The notes under the pieces were generated by a model. It made no database searches. It had not been told where the DNA came from and saw only the letters and a list, made by a program, of their open reading frames with translations. From Pseudoruegeria sp039972875 (lineage in GTDB: Bacteria; Pseudomonadota; Alphaproteobacteria; Rhodobacterales; Rhodobacteraceae), in the NCBI GenBank assembly GCA_039972875.1, contig JBDWMA010000050.1:45275-109274 (forward strand): 64,000 bases of DNA, in the 5' to 3' direction. A program made the position numbers and the translations under genes. Below, piece after piece: positions 1-10,300 of the stretch (position 1 is its first letter; the number at the start of each line of letters is the position of its first letter).

Positions 1-216
1 CCATTCTCTGAAGCAGCCCGCCATCGGGTTATGGTCGAATGTGAAGCGTTGCAGGAGGTTTTGCCAGCAGAAATGACCACTCGGATCTTGGAGCTAACGC
101 AAGAAGCGTTTTCACGACAGGCCGCAGTACCATTTTCTGAAAATGATCGTGCATATTTGTCTGATTATGCAGAGCATGTAGTTTCTGGGTTTGTTGAACA
201 AACCGGCACTGGTTAA
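1..216 (+). CDS. C-terminal end of an unidentified protein (cut by window edge)
   Basis: The frame is open from base 1 to a TAA at 214-216, giving about 71 residues. The tail contains helical stretches and ends FVEQTGTG. The segment with SENDRAYLSDY resembles the C-termini of sulfotransferase or glycosyltransferase proteins found elsewhere in this window, but this is too little to name a family. An internal ATG at 31 exists, but the open frame upstream suggests the true start lies outside the window. It converges on the rml operon, with a hairpin overlapping its stop codon. Confidence 0.6.
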   Translation, partial: PFSEAARHRVMVECEALQEVLPAEMTTRILELTQEAFSRQAAVPFSENDRAYLSDYAEHVVSGFVEQTGTG

Positions 217-230
217 TTCCAGCGCCGGTT
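201..230. terminator. Hairpin between convergent genes
   Basis: Arms 201-212 and 219-230 form a 12-bp stem with one mismatch around the loop TTAATT. The stem overlaps the stop of the left-edge gene and lies just beyond the stop of rmlA on the other strand, so it could serve both. There is no long T-run on either side. Confidence 0.5.
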
Positions 231-241
231 CTTATTGAAAA

Positions 242-1111
242 CTACAGCAATGAAGATAGATATTGCCCGTAGAAGTTCTTTTTGAAAAGCTGCGCCCGCT
301 CGTTCAGTTTTTCGGCATCAATCCAACCTTGATCATAGGCAATTTCATCCGGACTACCGGTTTGCATGCCCTGACGTTGTTGCAGGGTTCTAACGAAGTT
401 ACCCGCATCCAAGAGGCTGGAATGTGTGCCTGTATCAAGCCACGCATAACCGCGGCCCATCCGTTTTACACTGAGCAGCCCATCTTCAAGATACATCTCA
501 AGTAGGGTTGTAATTTCCAACTCACCGCGCTCAGAAGCTTGAACCGTTTTGGCGCGCTGAGGGGCGCTGCCATCCAGAAAATAGAGGCCGGTCACGGCAT
601 AGTTTGAAGGAGGGACTTCGGGTTTTTCGACAATTGATTTGACTTGCCCAGCCCCATCAAATTCAACGACGCCATAGCGTTCAGGATCTGAGACATGATA
701 CCCGAATACAGTCCCACCGCCGGATTGGCGATCGGCCTCTTCCATCATTTTAGGCAGGCCATGGCCAAAGAATAGATTGTCGCCAAGCACCATGGCGGAT
801 GGGGCACCATTCAGAAACTCTTCGGCCAGAATGTAGGCCTGCGCGAGACCATCGGGGCTGGGTTGTTCAATATAGGTAATTTCAATGCCCCACTGGGAGC
901 CATCGCCAAGAACTTGTTTGAACTGGGATTGATCGCGTGGAGTTGTGATGATTGCGATTTCCCGGATACCCGCCAGCATCAAAGCGCTGAGTGGATAATA
1001 GATCATTGGTTTATCGTAAATCGGTAGCAGTTGTTTGGAGAGGCCAACGGTGATCGGATAGAGACGAGTGCCGGACCCGCCAGCGAGAATAATACCTTTA
1101 CGATTGGTCAT
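242..1111 (-). CDS. rmlA: Glucose-1-phosphate thymidylyltransferase
   Basis: This enzyme joins glucose-1-phosphate and dTTP to give dTDP-glucose, the first step of dTDP-L-rhamnose synthesis in the cytoplasm. The 289-aa length is normal for RmlA/RfbA. The nucleotide-binding signature LAGGSGTRLYPIT lies at about residues 9-21, followed by KPMIYYPLS and, mid-protein, VEKPEVPPSNYAVTGLY. It is the last gene of a leftward operon (rmlC, rmlB, sulfotransferase, rmlD, rmlA), separated from rmlD by 76 bp. The presence of all four rml genes makes the assignment firm. Confidence 0.96.
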   Translation of the reverse strand: MTNRKGIILAGGSGTRLYPITVGLSKQLLPIYDKPMIYYPLSALMLAGIREIAIITTPRDQSQFKQVLGDGSQWGIEITYIEQPSPDGLAQAYILAEEFLNGAPSAMVLGDNLFFGHGLPKMMEEADRQSGGGTVFGYHVSDPERYGVVEFDGAGQVKSIVEKPEVPPSNYAVTGLYFLDGSAPQRAKTVQASERGELEITTLLEMYLEDGLLSVKRMGRGYAWLDTGTHSSLLDAGNFVRTLQQRQGMQTGSPDEIAYDQGWIDAEKLNERAQLFKKNFYGQYLSSLL

Positions 1112-1187
1112 TGGATCAATTCTTTCTTAAATCAATGGCTAAAAAAGCGTTTAGGAAGGGGAGGAGAGGTTCTAAAGAAGACAAACA

Positions 1188-2057
1188 TTATTGTTCTGGC
1201 TCTGCTGCTAGGGTTTTGAGAACGTCTGCGAGACTGGTTTTCCAGTTCGGAGCTGCTATGCCAAATGTCTGGGTGAGAGTGCTGCAATCCATCCGGGAAT
1301 TTAAGGGGCGCTTGGCTGGAGTTGGATAGTCAGCGCTCTTAATCCCTGTAACAGATACTGTTTTTCCCGCTTGAGCAAAGATTTCATGGGCGAAACCAGC
1401 CCAGCTCACAGCCGGCGTCCCGGCCAAATGATATGTCCCACTCGGAGCGTTTCCGTTATGCAACGCCCTCGCAATTTGCAAACAGGTGTTTGCGATATCA
1501 CCGGCCGCTGTTGGGCCGCCAATTTGATCGCAGACAACATTGAGAGCATCTCGTGTTTCGGCGAGGCGGAGCATGGTCTTGACAAAGTTGGTCCCATGCG
1601 CGGAAAACACCCATGAGGTTCTGAGAATGGCGTGCGGTCCATTTGCAGCCCGAATGCCGTCCTCGCCGCTCAATTTAGAGCGGCCGTAAGCACCGATTGG
1701 GGCGGTTCCTGCATCTGGTTCCCAAGGTTGGGTACCGGTGCCATCAAAAACATAGTCAGTTGAAATATGGACAAACGGAATATTAAGTTCAGCTGCAGCT
1801 TGCGCTAGAAGGGTCGGAGTTTCCCCGTTGATCAGTGTTGCCGTTCTTTCATCCGTTTCTGCGGTATCAACCGCCGTATAAGCAACGGCGTTGATTATTG
1901 CATCAATCGGCTGTTTGGAAAGCCAAGCGACACATGCTTTTGGGTCAGTAAAATCTGCTTCTGACCGGTCCCGGATTATTAAGGAAACATCGGCAGGACA
2001 TCGGGCTTGAATTTCTTGGGCCACCTGGCCGGTCCGACCGAACAGTAGAATGTTCAT
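1188..2057 (-). CDS. rmlD: dTDP-4-dehydrorhamnose reductase
   Basis: RmlD performs the last step of dTDP-L-rhamnose synthesis, NAD(P)H-dependent reduction of dTDP-4-keto-L-rhamnose. The chosen ATG at 2057 gives 289 aa beginning MNILLFGRTGQV, which places the GxxGxxG Rossmann motif at the very N-terminus, as expected. A longer in-frame start would add 14 unlikely residues. The SDR-type YGRSKLSGE (YxxxK) motif and STDYVFDGTG are visible. The start codon overlaps the stop of the upstream sulfotransferase by four bases (ATGA), which indicates translational coupling. Confidence 0.94.
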   Translation of the reverse strand: MNILLFGRTGQVAQEIQARCPADVSLIIRDRSEADFTDPKACVAWLSKQPIDAIINAVAYTAVDTAETDERTATLINGETPTLLAQAAAELNIPFVHISTDYVFDGTGTQPWEPDAGTAPIGAYGRSKLSGEDGIRAANGPHAILRTSWVFSAHGTNFVKTMLRLAETRDALNVVCDQIGGPTAAGDIANTCLQIARALHNGNAPSGTYHLAGTPAVSWAGFAHEIFAQAGKTVSVTGIKSADYPTPAKRPLNSRMDCSTLTQTFGIAAPNWKTSLADVLKTLAAEPEQ

Positions 2058-2749
2058 GGTGTGGAACCTTGATGTGTCTGTGGCTCGGATGTATTCCAAT
2101 CAGGACTGTAGCCAAAACGATCAAAATCGGACTTGTAATAATCCGCAATGAAGGCCACGTCAGCCTGTGTAATTTCAGGTACTCGTCTTGGTAGAGAGGG
2201 ATTGCTCATAGACTGTAGCGTCTCAATATCGTTTGTTTTTTCGATGCTGCGTGGTGCATTGGTATTTCCACAAATGCTGTCCAGCCAAGCGACAACGGGA
2301 TCTAGTCCCAGTTCTAGCTTAAAAGTGGTGGCAGTTTGGGGAACTAAGTGACTCATTGGACGTGTATGATTATCGAAAATGAAGGGGTTTTTCTCATGTT
2401 GTTCGGGAATTTGTTCCAACCACTGGGAAAAAAGGCGCCTGGGACTAATGACTTTTGTCCAATCACGCTGAAAAAGAAAGACGCTACGCAAGCGCGCAAC
2501 CGGATGCCGAACCGTTGCAAATTGATACTTATAGAAAGAGCTCGGAAGCACCACGTCTAAGGCCTCCACATCTATATGTTGAGGTGAGCTACGACTCCAT
2601 CGTTGCTGGGGGAGCGGTGTTTCATGCGCTCGGTTCAAAAAGCCCAAGTCCCCGAACCGGGCGATTAGATAATTTTCCACAGCGCTCCCCGCACAGCGGG
2701 GAACGTGAAAGAAAAAGGCCAGTTCTGTACCAATGTTTATAAGAGGCAT
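2054..2749 (-). CDS. Sulfotransferase family protein inside the rml operon
   Basis: This 231-aa protein has the two PAPS-binding signatures of sulfotransferases. The 5'-phosphosulfate loop FFHVPRCAGSAVE is at about residues 12-24 and the 3'-phosphate motif VRHPVARLRSVF at about 80-91. It probably transfers sulfate from PAPS to a hydroxyl of a sugar or glycan. It starts 25 bp after rmlB and overlaps rmlD by 4 bp, so it is made together with the dTDP-rhamnose enzymes. A role in sulfating a rhamnose-containing glycan is an inference from this position. The exact acceptor cannot be read from sequence. Confidence 0.82.
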   Translation of the reverse strand: MPLINIGTELAFFFHVPRCAGSAVENYLIARFGDLGFLNRAHETPLPQQRWSRSSPQHIDVEALDVVLPSSFYKYQFATVRHPVARLRSVFLFQRDWTKVISPRRLFSQWLEQIPEQHEKNPFIFDNHTRPMSHLVPQTATTFKLELGLDPVVAWLDSICGNTNAPRSIEKTNDIETLQSMSNPSLPRRVPEITQADVAFIADYYKSDFDRFGYSPDWNTSEPQTHQGSTP

Positions 2750-2774
2750 TTGGCTTTCTTTTTACTTGAGGGTG

Positions 2775-3821
2775 TTAATCACTGATTTTCACACCTAGGC
2801 GGGTGCCAACACCATCGCGATTTTGTAAAGCATGCCACCAATCTTCGTTGTCCAGATACCACTGTACAGTCTTCTCAAGGCCTTGTTCAACAGTGACCGA
2901 AGGGCGCCAGTTTAATTCCGTGCGGATACGGGTCGGATCAATCGCATAGCGAAGATCGTGGCCTGGCCGGTCTGCGACAAAAGTGATCAGATCGGCATAG
3001 GGCTTATCGCCAGGACGTTTGGCATCGAGAATGCCGCAGATCGTGTTTACAAGGTCCAGATTGGTCGCTTCATTTTCACCGCCGATATTGTAGCTGCGGT
3101 TTAATTCTCCCTTGGCTAATACGGTGAGCAAAGCGTCGGCGTGGTCCTCGACATAGAGCCAGTCACGTACATTCTCACCTTTGCCATAAACCGGGATAGG
3201 TTCTCCGGCCAGAGCTTTTAGGATCACGACAGGAACCAGTTTTTCCGGAAAATGGAACGGGCCGTAGTTGTTGGAGCAATTGGTCATAACCACGGGCAGA
3301 CCATATGTCTCTGCCCAAGCCCGAACCAAATGATCGCTGGCGGCTTTTGACGCGGAATAGGGACTGTTTGGTGCATAGGGCGTATCTTCGGTGAACTGTC
3401 CTTCGGCGCCCAGAGTGCCAAACACTTCATCGGTTGAAATATGATGGAACCGGAACCCTTCAGGTTTGCCTGCATCCGCCCAATATTTACGGGCCGCTTC
3501 CAACATATTGAACGTGCCAGTGATATTGGTTTCGATGAAATCGCCGGGACCATCAATGGAACGATCTACGTGGCTCTCAGCCGCCAGATGCATCACCGCA
3601 TCAGGTTTGTGCTCCGCAAAAACGCGGTCAAGCTCGGTACGATTGCGGATGTCCACATGCTCAAAGGCATACAGTGGGCTGTCCGCGACATTGGCGACAT
3701 TGTCCAGACACGCGGCGTAGGTCAGGGCATCTAGGTTCACGACAGAGTGACCTTGTTTCACGGCATGGCGCACGACGGCTGATCCAATAAAACCAGCGCC
3801 GCCGGTGATTAAAATTTTCAT
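2775..3821 (-). CDS. rmlB: dTDP-glucose 4,6-dehydratase
   Basis: This enzyme converts dTDP-glucose to dTDP-4-keto-6-deoxyglucose, the second step towards dTDP-L-rhamnose. The 348-aa extended SDR protein begins with the NAD-binding motif ITGGAGFIGSAVVRH. It carries HISTDEVFGTLG (the Asp-Glu pair of dehydratases) and YSASKAASDHLVRAW (catalytic YxxxK). It starts only 3 bp after the rmlC stop, which shows co-transcription. Confidence 0.97.
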   Translation of the reverse strand: MKILITGGAGFIGSAVVRHAVKQGHSVVNLDALTYAACLDNVANVADSPLYAFEHVDIRNRTELDRVFAEHKPDAVMHLAAESHVDRSIDGPGDFIETNITGTFNMLEAARKYWADAGKPEGFRFHHISTDEVFGTLGAEGQFTEDTPYAPNSPYSASKAASDHLVRAWAETYGLPVVMTNCSNNYGPFHFPEKLVPVVILKALAGEPIPVYGKGENVRDWLYVEDHADALLTVLAKGELNRSYNIGGENEATNLDLVNTICGILDAKRPGDKPYADLITFVADRPGHDLRYAIDPTRIRTELNWRPSVTVEQGLEKTVQWYLDNEDWWHALQNRDGVGTRLGVKISD

Positions 3822-3824
3822 ATT

Positions 3825-4391
3825 TTAGGTCTCGTAAATAAAGGGGCTGTTAAGTTCGGAAAGAGGGAGGGCAACAGTATCTTTTTCAGACAAAATAGGC
3901 TCTATGTCGCCAGAAATATTCCAATCTATGCCGATATCCGGATCATTCCAGACGATGGCACCTTCGGTTTCAGGCGCATAATAGTCGGTGCATTTGTATA
4001 CGATTTCCGTATTTGGTTCGCGAGTTATAAACCCGTGGGCAAAGCCAGCGGGAACCAAGATCTGTTTTCCGTTTTCAAAGGACAGTTCTTCGGCGACCCA
4101 CATGCCATAGGTGGGAGAACCTCTACGGATGTCCACCGTCACATCCAGTAAAGATCCTTTTCCGCATCGCACCAGCTTGTCCTGCTGGTGTGGTGGAGCT
4201 TGGAAATGCAATCCCCGCACGGTTCCAGACGCTGCAGACAAGGAGTGGTTGTCCTGAACAAACTCAATATCGATACCAAGATCCTTCAGATCTCGTCGGC
4301 TATAACTCTCGGAAAAAAAACCACGGGCATCGCCAAACCGTTTAGGTGTAATAAGTTTGACGCCGCTGAGCTTTGTATCTTCTATCAGCAC
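3825..4391 (-). CDS. rmlC: dTDP-4-dehydrorhamnose 3,5-epimerase
   Basis: This cupin epimerase inverts C3 and C5 of dTDP-4-keto-6-deoxyglucose. The conserved motifs DARGFFSE, VRGLHFQAPP (catalytic His) and LVPAGFAHGF are present. The start is set at GTG 4391, because GGAG lies about 7 nt upstream and the resulting 188 aa matches the family length of about 185. An ATG at 4430 would add 13 residues without a good ribosome site. It is the first gene of the rml operon. The next gene on the other side begins at 5097 in the opposite direction, so the promoter must lie between them. Confidence 0.94.
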   Translation of the reverse strand: MLIEDTKLSGVKLITPKRFGDARGFFSESYSRRDLKDLGIDIEFVQDNHSLSAASGTVRGLHFQAPPHQQDKLVRCGKGSLLDVTVDIRRGSPTYGMWVAEELSFENGKQILVPAGFAHGFITREPNTEIVYKCTDYYAPETEGAIVWNDPDIGIDWNISGDIEPILSEKDTVALPLSELNSPFIYET

Positions 4392-5096
4392 GTAGACTCC
4401 GAATTGATTAAATGAACATGTAGTTCGCAAACGAGGGCATATAGTATGTTTTCCGAAAGGCTAGTGTTTTTTCAAATTGAGTGCAATTGAAGTGATGTTG
4501 ATGCTTTTCGGGTGGTCCGAAAAATAGTGGATGTAGATGTTTTGCGTGTATGTAAGGCATCCGGGGTCAAATTTTCATCTTATTGTGATTGTGTTGCTAA
4601 TTGTTTGTTGCATTCTTGATATTGTGACGACAGCGTGCCTCTGCTTTGCGAATGTCGAAAACATGATGATCCAACACCAGAAGTCCGACACTTTTCTGGA
4701 AGGCTTTTGTAGGGTCTGCTTTGAGAGGGCTAGGTGATAACAAATGGACGACCGTTTGCGTTATGTTGGCTATTCGTGGTTGGTATTGCGGCTGCGACGC
4801 GAGGCCATCTAAGGGTTCCGGAATTTGAGACGACTTCGTTATTTTTTCCAAACAATGCTTGTGCTTGAGTATCAATCGCGCTCACGATAAGGACGCAGAA
4901 AGCGCCTTTTTGCTGATCTGATTTTATTGTTTTCCCCAAATTTGATATGCTAATATGGAAAATACTATAATGAAAACTGACGTAAAACTTATGCAAATAT
5001 ACTTTATGTGCTGCAGAGGGCTAAGACACCCTATAGGGGAACGGCAAACGTTTCTTTGAGTCTGTCACACTTACTTTCAAGGGTTAGTCTTATCCT
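4392..5096. other. Divergent intergenic region upstream of rmlC
   Basis: About 700 bp separate the leftward rml operon from a rightward sulfotransferase gene. The short frames here have no convincing ribosome sites or protein-like composition. The stretch must hold promoters for both directions. An AT-rich patch around 4935-4985 is the most promoter-like part, but no consensus pair is clear enough to name. Confidence 0.4.
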
Positions 5097-5921
5097 ATGT
5101 CTACATTTAACAAATTTAATCGTCTTGGTCCCGCTCGGTTTGCGAAATTAATGAAACGGTCTGGGCAAACCTGGATATTTCATCACATTCCCAAAACGGC
5201 TGGCTCGTCACTGACCAGTGAATTGCGGTTTTGTCTTCCACCCTATCGAAATATAAACTTTGACGAGTATGGCAGAGGTGTGGATCGTAACAAGGGGCTG
5301 ATGGGTGCTGTAGACTCCTTTTTGGAGGAGCATGATGAGGTTGGGTATCGGTCTTGTTCAGGGCATTTGCGGCCACAACATTTAGAACGTCTTAGGGCGG
5401 GTTTGCCACGGGCGCAGGTCTTTACCTTTTTGCGGGACCCAATAGAGCGCTTTATTTCAGAATACCGGTACTCTCGAACCTCTAGATACCCGGCTCACAA
5501 AGAGTTTGTGGACCGTTACCCGGATATAGACGCCTATATAGACAATGACGATTCACACAATAAATTGTGGAATTTTATTGACCCTGCGTCTCAGGAGGCG
5601 ACACCGAAAAACATCCGGGCCATTTTTGATCGCTACGCCTTTATTGGCTTGGTAGAGGAGTTTGGCCCACATTTTTCCTATTTTGCGGGTCTAAGCGGCT
5701 ATCCGAAAGCGCCATCTGCCCGAACAAATATGACAGTCAATACTGCCGCCAATACGATTGCTGATACGGCGGAGCTCAGGGCGCGCATTGCCAAAGCGAA
5801 CCATAAAGATGTGGCTCTTTACGCAGCGGTGCGTGGGGTTCTTGATCCCGCCCGGAAAGATATGGCGGCGTACTGCAAAGCGCAGCATGATTATTTCACG
5901 GGCGTCGCTAAAGGGACTTAA
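5097..5921 (+). CDS. Sulfotransferase family protein
   Basis: This 274-aa protein has the sulfotransferase 5' PAPS loop WIFHHIPKTAGSSL at residues 26-39 and the 3' motif TFLRDPIERFISEYRYS at about 111-127. It resembles the protein at 6523 in both motifs, and the two are probably paralogues. An AAGGG lies about a dozen bases before the ATG. It stands at the head of a rightward group with a small protein, a second sulfotransferase and a large glycosyltransferase. Sulfation of the locus glycan is inferred. Confidence 0.82.
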   Translation: MSTFNKFNRLGPARFAKLMKRSGQTWIFHHIPKTAGSSLTSELRFCLPPYRNINFDEYGRGVDRNKGLMGAVDSFLEEHDEVGYRSCSGHLRPQHLERLRAGLPRAQVFTFLRDPIERFISEYRYSRTSRYPAHKEFVDRYPDIDAYIDNDDSHNKLWNFIDPASQEATPKNIRAIFDRYAFIGLVEEFGPHFSYFAGLSGYPKAPSARTNMTVNTAANTIADTAELRARIAKANHKDVALYAAVRGVLDPARKDMAAYCKAQHDYFTGVAKGT

Positions 5922-5986
5922 GGTGTAGTGTATGTCGGCACACCTGAATTTGAGAATGCAAAAATGAGATTCCCACCCTGTGCGAA

Positions 5987-6018
5987 TGTTGGTTGATACT
6001 GAACTGTATAAACCAACA
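5987..6018 (+). terminator. Weak inverted repeat after sulfotransferase gene
   Basis: Eight-base perfect arms (TGTTGGTT at 5987-5994, AACCAACA at 6011-6018) enclose a 16-base loop 65 bp after the stop of the upstream gene. No T-run follows, so it may be an operator or a chance repeat rather than a terminator. Confidence 0.25.
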
Positions 6019-6167
6019 TAGCTTCTTGAGGTTTGGGTGGGGTCTATCAGGATTTTTAAAGGCAGGTTAAGGAAGTTGTATGACATCTGACCAATGCCGT
6101 ACTGAAGTTAAAACAAAGACACGGTTGTGACTTACTAGCCAACAAAGATTATGATTGAGGAAAAAAC

Positions 6168-6437
6168 ATGAATGAAAACGTAAACTCTACTGATGTAGAA
6201 ACTGTTTCGGACCAATCCGATTCGACCAGTGGAGCATTGCCACTCGAAGTCGGGCACATCATTTGGTATCTTCAAAAGGGACGCCAGTTGGAGGATCCAA
6301 ATACTATACATGATGTATGGGCAAAAGACTGTCCGGAGATGCAAGAATTGGCGACCCAGGTTATCCAGCAGATGTATGAGCGTGGAATCCGTATCACGTA
6401 TTATGATCGGGAATTATCCCATTTTGGTAAATCTTGA
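6168..6437 (+). CDS. Small hypothetical protein (89 aa)
   Basis: The ORF has a good ribosome site (GAGGA about 6-7 nt before the ATG) and protein-like composition. A polar, Ser/Asp-rich N-terminus of about 25 residues is followed by a compact predicted helical part with HIIWYLQKGRQLED and ATQVIQQMYERGI. There is no signal peptide or membrane segment, and the family is not recognised. It sits between two paralogous sulfotransferase genes on the same strand, so it may be co-expressed with them. Confidence 0.6.
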   Translation: MNENVNSTDVETVSDQSDSTSGALPLEVGHIIWYLQKGRQLEDPNTIHDVWAKDCPEMQELATQVIQQMYERGIRITYYDRELSHFGKS

Positions 6438-6522
6438 ATTTTTTTTTGATTCAGGTCATGAGCTTGTAAATTAGAGACGGGCCCTATGAAAATTGGGGCT
6501 TTCTTGTTTAGGATGATAAAAT

Positions 6523-7311
6523 ATGAGTTTTTTTGATCTCAATGCGTCAAATATTCGGGATTATTTGATGAGCTGTCGGCAGTTTCCGGGGATGTGGTTT
6601 TTTCATCACGTCCCAAAAACGGCCGGATCATCCCTTTCGTTAGAATTGGAAAATCATTGTAAACCATACGCAAATATCAGGTGGGACTACGAGGAAAGCA
6701 GCATTCCGTTTTACATACGCCGAGAGACAGCTGTATCAGAATTTGTCGAAAGAATTGCCACGGATGTGCCCAGAAGCGCTTCGGGACATATTCTCGCAGG
6801 GCATGTGGATGCAATTGAGGCAGTCGATCCGAACGTCCACTGTTTTACTTTTTTGCGCAATCCGGTGCAGCGTGTAATATCGGAGTATAATTACTGTTGT
6901 TCGGAGGGCCATCCGCCACGTGAAATGTTCATGGCAAAATACCCGACCATTGAAGATTTCGTTCATGACCCAGTAGAACGGAATAGATCCGCGAAATATC
7001 TTTTAGATGATCAAACGATGTCATGGACGGATGTCCGAGATTTATTGGCGCGTCGCTATCAACTGATCGGCATTCAAGAGCGTTACCCGGTGAGTTTCCT
7101 TATGCTGTCTGCTATGATGACTAAAATGCGATTGCCTGAACAGTCTGAGAATGTCGCCAAGACCCGACCGAAAGTGGATGCGGGGTTGGCGCGTATGATT
7201 GTGGATGCCAACGAGCTTGATTTTGCAATCTATGATTCTGTTTCGACTGTTTATCATCGAATATCGGATTCTATTTGGGATATACACAAATCCACACCAC
7301 GAGATAGCTGA
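6523..7311 (+). CDS. Sulfotransferase family protein
   Basis: The 262-aa protein carries the PAPS loop WFFHHVPKTAGSSLSLE at about residues 25-41 and the 3'-phosphate motif TFLRNPVQRVISEYNYC at about 109-125. Both are very close to the motifs of the sulfotransferase at 5097, which suggests duplication. Its stop at 7309-7311 lies 5 bp before the presumed TTG start of the large glycosyltransferase, so the two are probably co-translated. Confidence 0.82.
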   Translation: MSFFDLNASNIRDYLMSCRQFPGMWFFHHVPKTAGSSLSLELENHCKPYANIRWDYEESSIPFYIRRETAVSEFVERIATDVPRSASGHILAGHVDAIEAVDPNVHCFTFLRNPVQRVISEYNYCCSEGHPPREMFMAKYPTIEDFVHDPVERNRSAKYLLDDQTMSWTDVRDLLARRYQLIGIQERYPVSFLMLSAMMTKMRLPEQSENVAKTRPKVDAGLARMIVDANELDFAIYDSVSTVYHRISDSIWDIHKSTPRDS

Positions 7312-7316
7312 AGTCG

Positions 7317-10300
7317 TTGGAAAATATAGATAAAATTTTGAACGTGATTGACCCCGATGCGGAAAGCCACGTTGATATTGAATGGTATCTTGAGGCGAAT
7401 GAAGATGTGCTCGCGGAGGGTTTGGACCCTAAGGAGCATTATTTCGAGTTTGGGTGGAAAGAGGGCCGGGACCCTGCTCCGTGGTTCTCTGTGAAATGGT
7501 ATTGTGCGCTTGTCTTTGAGCTGGGGCTGGGTGGGGCCGAGGAGCCGCTCCAGCATTTTCTGGATAAGGGTCTGAAGGGTGGCTTTACGCCCAATGAGGA
7601 CGCCGAACGGGCATTCGAGAGCGCTGCTCATAGTTATTTTGACGAAGTCTATTATTGTGACAGCAATCCAGATGTTATCGAGGCAGGCATTGATCCATGG
7701 GATCATTTCCTTCAGTTTGGCTGGAAGGAAGGCCGTAACCCTGCGCCTTCGTTCGATCTGGACTATTATACTCAGGCCCATATGGACCCTGAACTACCGC
7801 CGCGGAATGCGTTGCTGCATTTTGTTCAAGTCGGGCACAGTCTTAACTTGGATACGATTGGTGATTTATCTTCCGCTGTTGAGGTGTCTGAATCCTTGGT
7901 GGCCCTTGTTGACTGGATCAAAACCAGACACGGTGATAGCACTAAATCTGATGTCGAGGCTTTGCTGAACTCCGTTTTGTTCGATCCGGAATACTACGCC
8001 CGCGTTTCAGGTATAACAGGCACAAAAACGGAGCTTGTTGAGGATTTTCTAACAAGAAATCAGGCGGAGTGTCCGAACCCGTCGGAGATGTTTTCCTGTT
8101 CTTTCTATCGGGCTGTTTACCGTGACTTTCTGAATGGTGGTATGAACCCGTTGCTCCATTATATCAGGACTGGGCACCAAAAAGGTTTTTATCCGTCTCC
8201 ATTTCATGTGTTTGAAGATTCTGGGCTTATTACAGCACAGGCCGATCTTTCTACAGAGTTTTATCGCTACACAATGATCCATATCCCAGAACATGACCCG
8301 GTCATTGATTACCTTCTTATAGGGCAGCATTATGGGGCCCGTCTAAATCACAACATCGACGATAATTTTGTGCGGATGGTCTATGGTCCACTCGTCGGGG
8401 ATTTAGGCGCACCCTATGCATTTTTCCTGCGTCACGAAACTGCGCCGTGGATGATTGGTTCACCGGCACATTTGGAAGAAGTCGCAGAGCGTGTCCGGTG
8501 CTGTTCTCTTTTTGATGCCGTCTATTATGCGCGCGAGGCCGGAATCTCTGGCACTGATATTGATCCGGCGGAGCACTATATTGTCGTCGGGGCTCGGGAG
8601 GGTATCTCTTGCCATCGCGATTTTGATACAGACTATTATTTGGCCGCCTATCCCGATATTGCCACTGCAAATGTCATTCCGGTTCTGCATTACGCGGATT
8701 ATGGGCGCGAAGAAGGTCGTCTTGGCAAAAGCGAAGTATCGGAATGTCGTCATGTGGGTCAAAAAAGCTACGACCCTAAGCGGCGAACCATTCTTGTTTT
8801 TTCTCATGAAGCGAGCCGTACGGGCGCGCCGATTGTCGCGCTGAACGTTGCTCGAACCTTGGCTAAAACATGCAACATCATCTGTTGGCTTGGAAAAGAT
8901 GGCGATCTGTTCGAAGAGTTCGCGGAGGTTTCTGTTGAGATGTTGGAAGGGTGGTCTGGCCTTGATGGAACCACACGCAGCCTGTCGCAGATTCAGGAAC
9001 TTTACCAATGCGAAGTAGCGATTGTGAACTCTGTCGTTTGCCATCCAGTTTTGCCGGTTTTGCGCTGTTTTGGTCTTCCGGTTGTATCTTTGATACATGA
9101 ATTCGCGAATTACGTCTTTCCGTTGGGGGCAACAAGCCGTATGGCGCTGAGCTCTGACATCACGGTTGTGCCAGCAGATATCGTTGGTGATGCGCTGTTG
9201 CGAGAGATTAGAAAAAGTGGAGCGGAAGCGGCGCCAACAAATCTGCGGATCCGACCCCAAGGCTACAATACTGGCAGTTCTAAGCCTTCACTGATCACAG
9301 CTGAAGACGTTCGTGATTTTATCGGTGCTCCAACCGATCAACCCCGAACACGTATTCTTTTTGGTGCGGGATATGTGCAGCCGCGCAAAGGATTGGACCT
9401 GTTCTTGCAGACTGCACGCTATCTGTTAGATGATCCCGACCATGACTGGTATTTCGTCTGGGTTGGGGGCAACTACCACCCAGAAAAAGATATGGTGACG
9501 TCGGTTTACATCGAACATCAGATCAACAATAGCGAGCTTAGTCGTCGTTTTACTTTCTTTGATGAGCAACCCAGTCTTGAGGCATTCTGGAAAATTGCGG
9601 ATGTATTTTTTCTGTCCTCTCGACTGGACCCTTATCCCAATGTTGCTTTGGACGCGCTCGCGCGTGATGTACCGGTTGTGTGTTTTCAGGGCGCTACGGG
9701 TATCGCTGCGTTGGAGCCCGATTTCCCATGGGCCGTTCGGTCTGTGCGCTTTGCTGATGTAAAAGCTGCCGCAGATGTTTGCACCGAGCTTGCATCTTAC
9801 ATCGCTGACACGCGTATGACCTTCAGAAGCGATGTTGGGGCGGCTATGATGGGGACGCTCTCTTTTGAAAATTACGTTAATGATTTGGTGGATTTTACTC
9901 ATGAAGCGGTAAAGCAAGCCGCTGAAATAAAAAGATTGGAAGAGAAGCTGGCGGATTTGAATTCCGTCGACCTAGAGCGCGCGATGCGACAGATTCCTTC
10001 TGTTTTCCATTTTAGAGCTCCCTCGCGGCCAGAAATTTTTCGTCGGACGTTGGCAGAGTTTCTGCTCCCTGGCCGTTTAGATATTGGACTTGTCCTGTCT
10101 GAAGACCAGGGTCTGCATCCCGTACCTTCTTGGACGGCTGTGGGTTCACAGGATAGTCGGCCTTCTATCCTTCCTTGGTCTGCCGACTTCGGTTTCACTC
10201 CAGACCTGACAGTCAGTAACAAGGGGCGCCATGTTGTTTACCTCCATGTTGTTCATGCGGAGGCGCTGCTCTTTATGTCGAATGGTCAACAAGGGGCGAT

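Noticed and set aside
4537..4875. Short ORFs on both strands in the rmlC upstream gap
   Set aside because: They lack ribosome sites and protein-like composition, and the plus- and minus-strand frames overlap each other.
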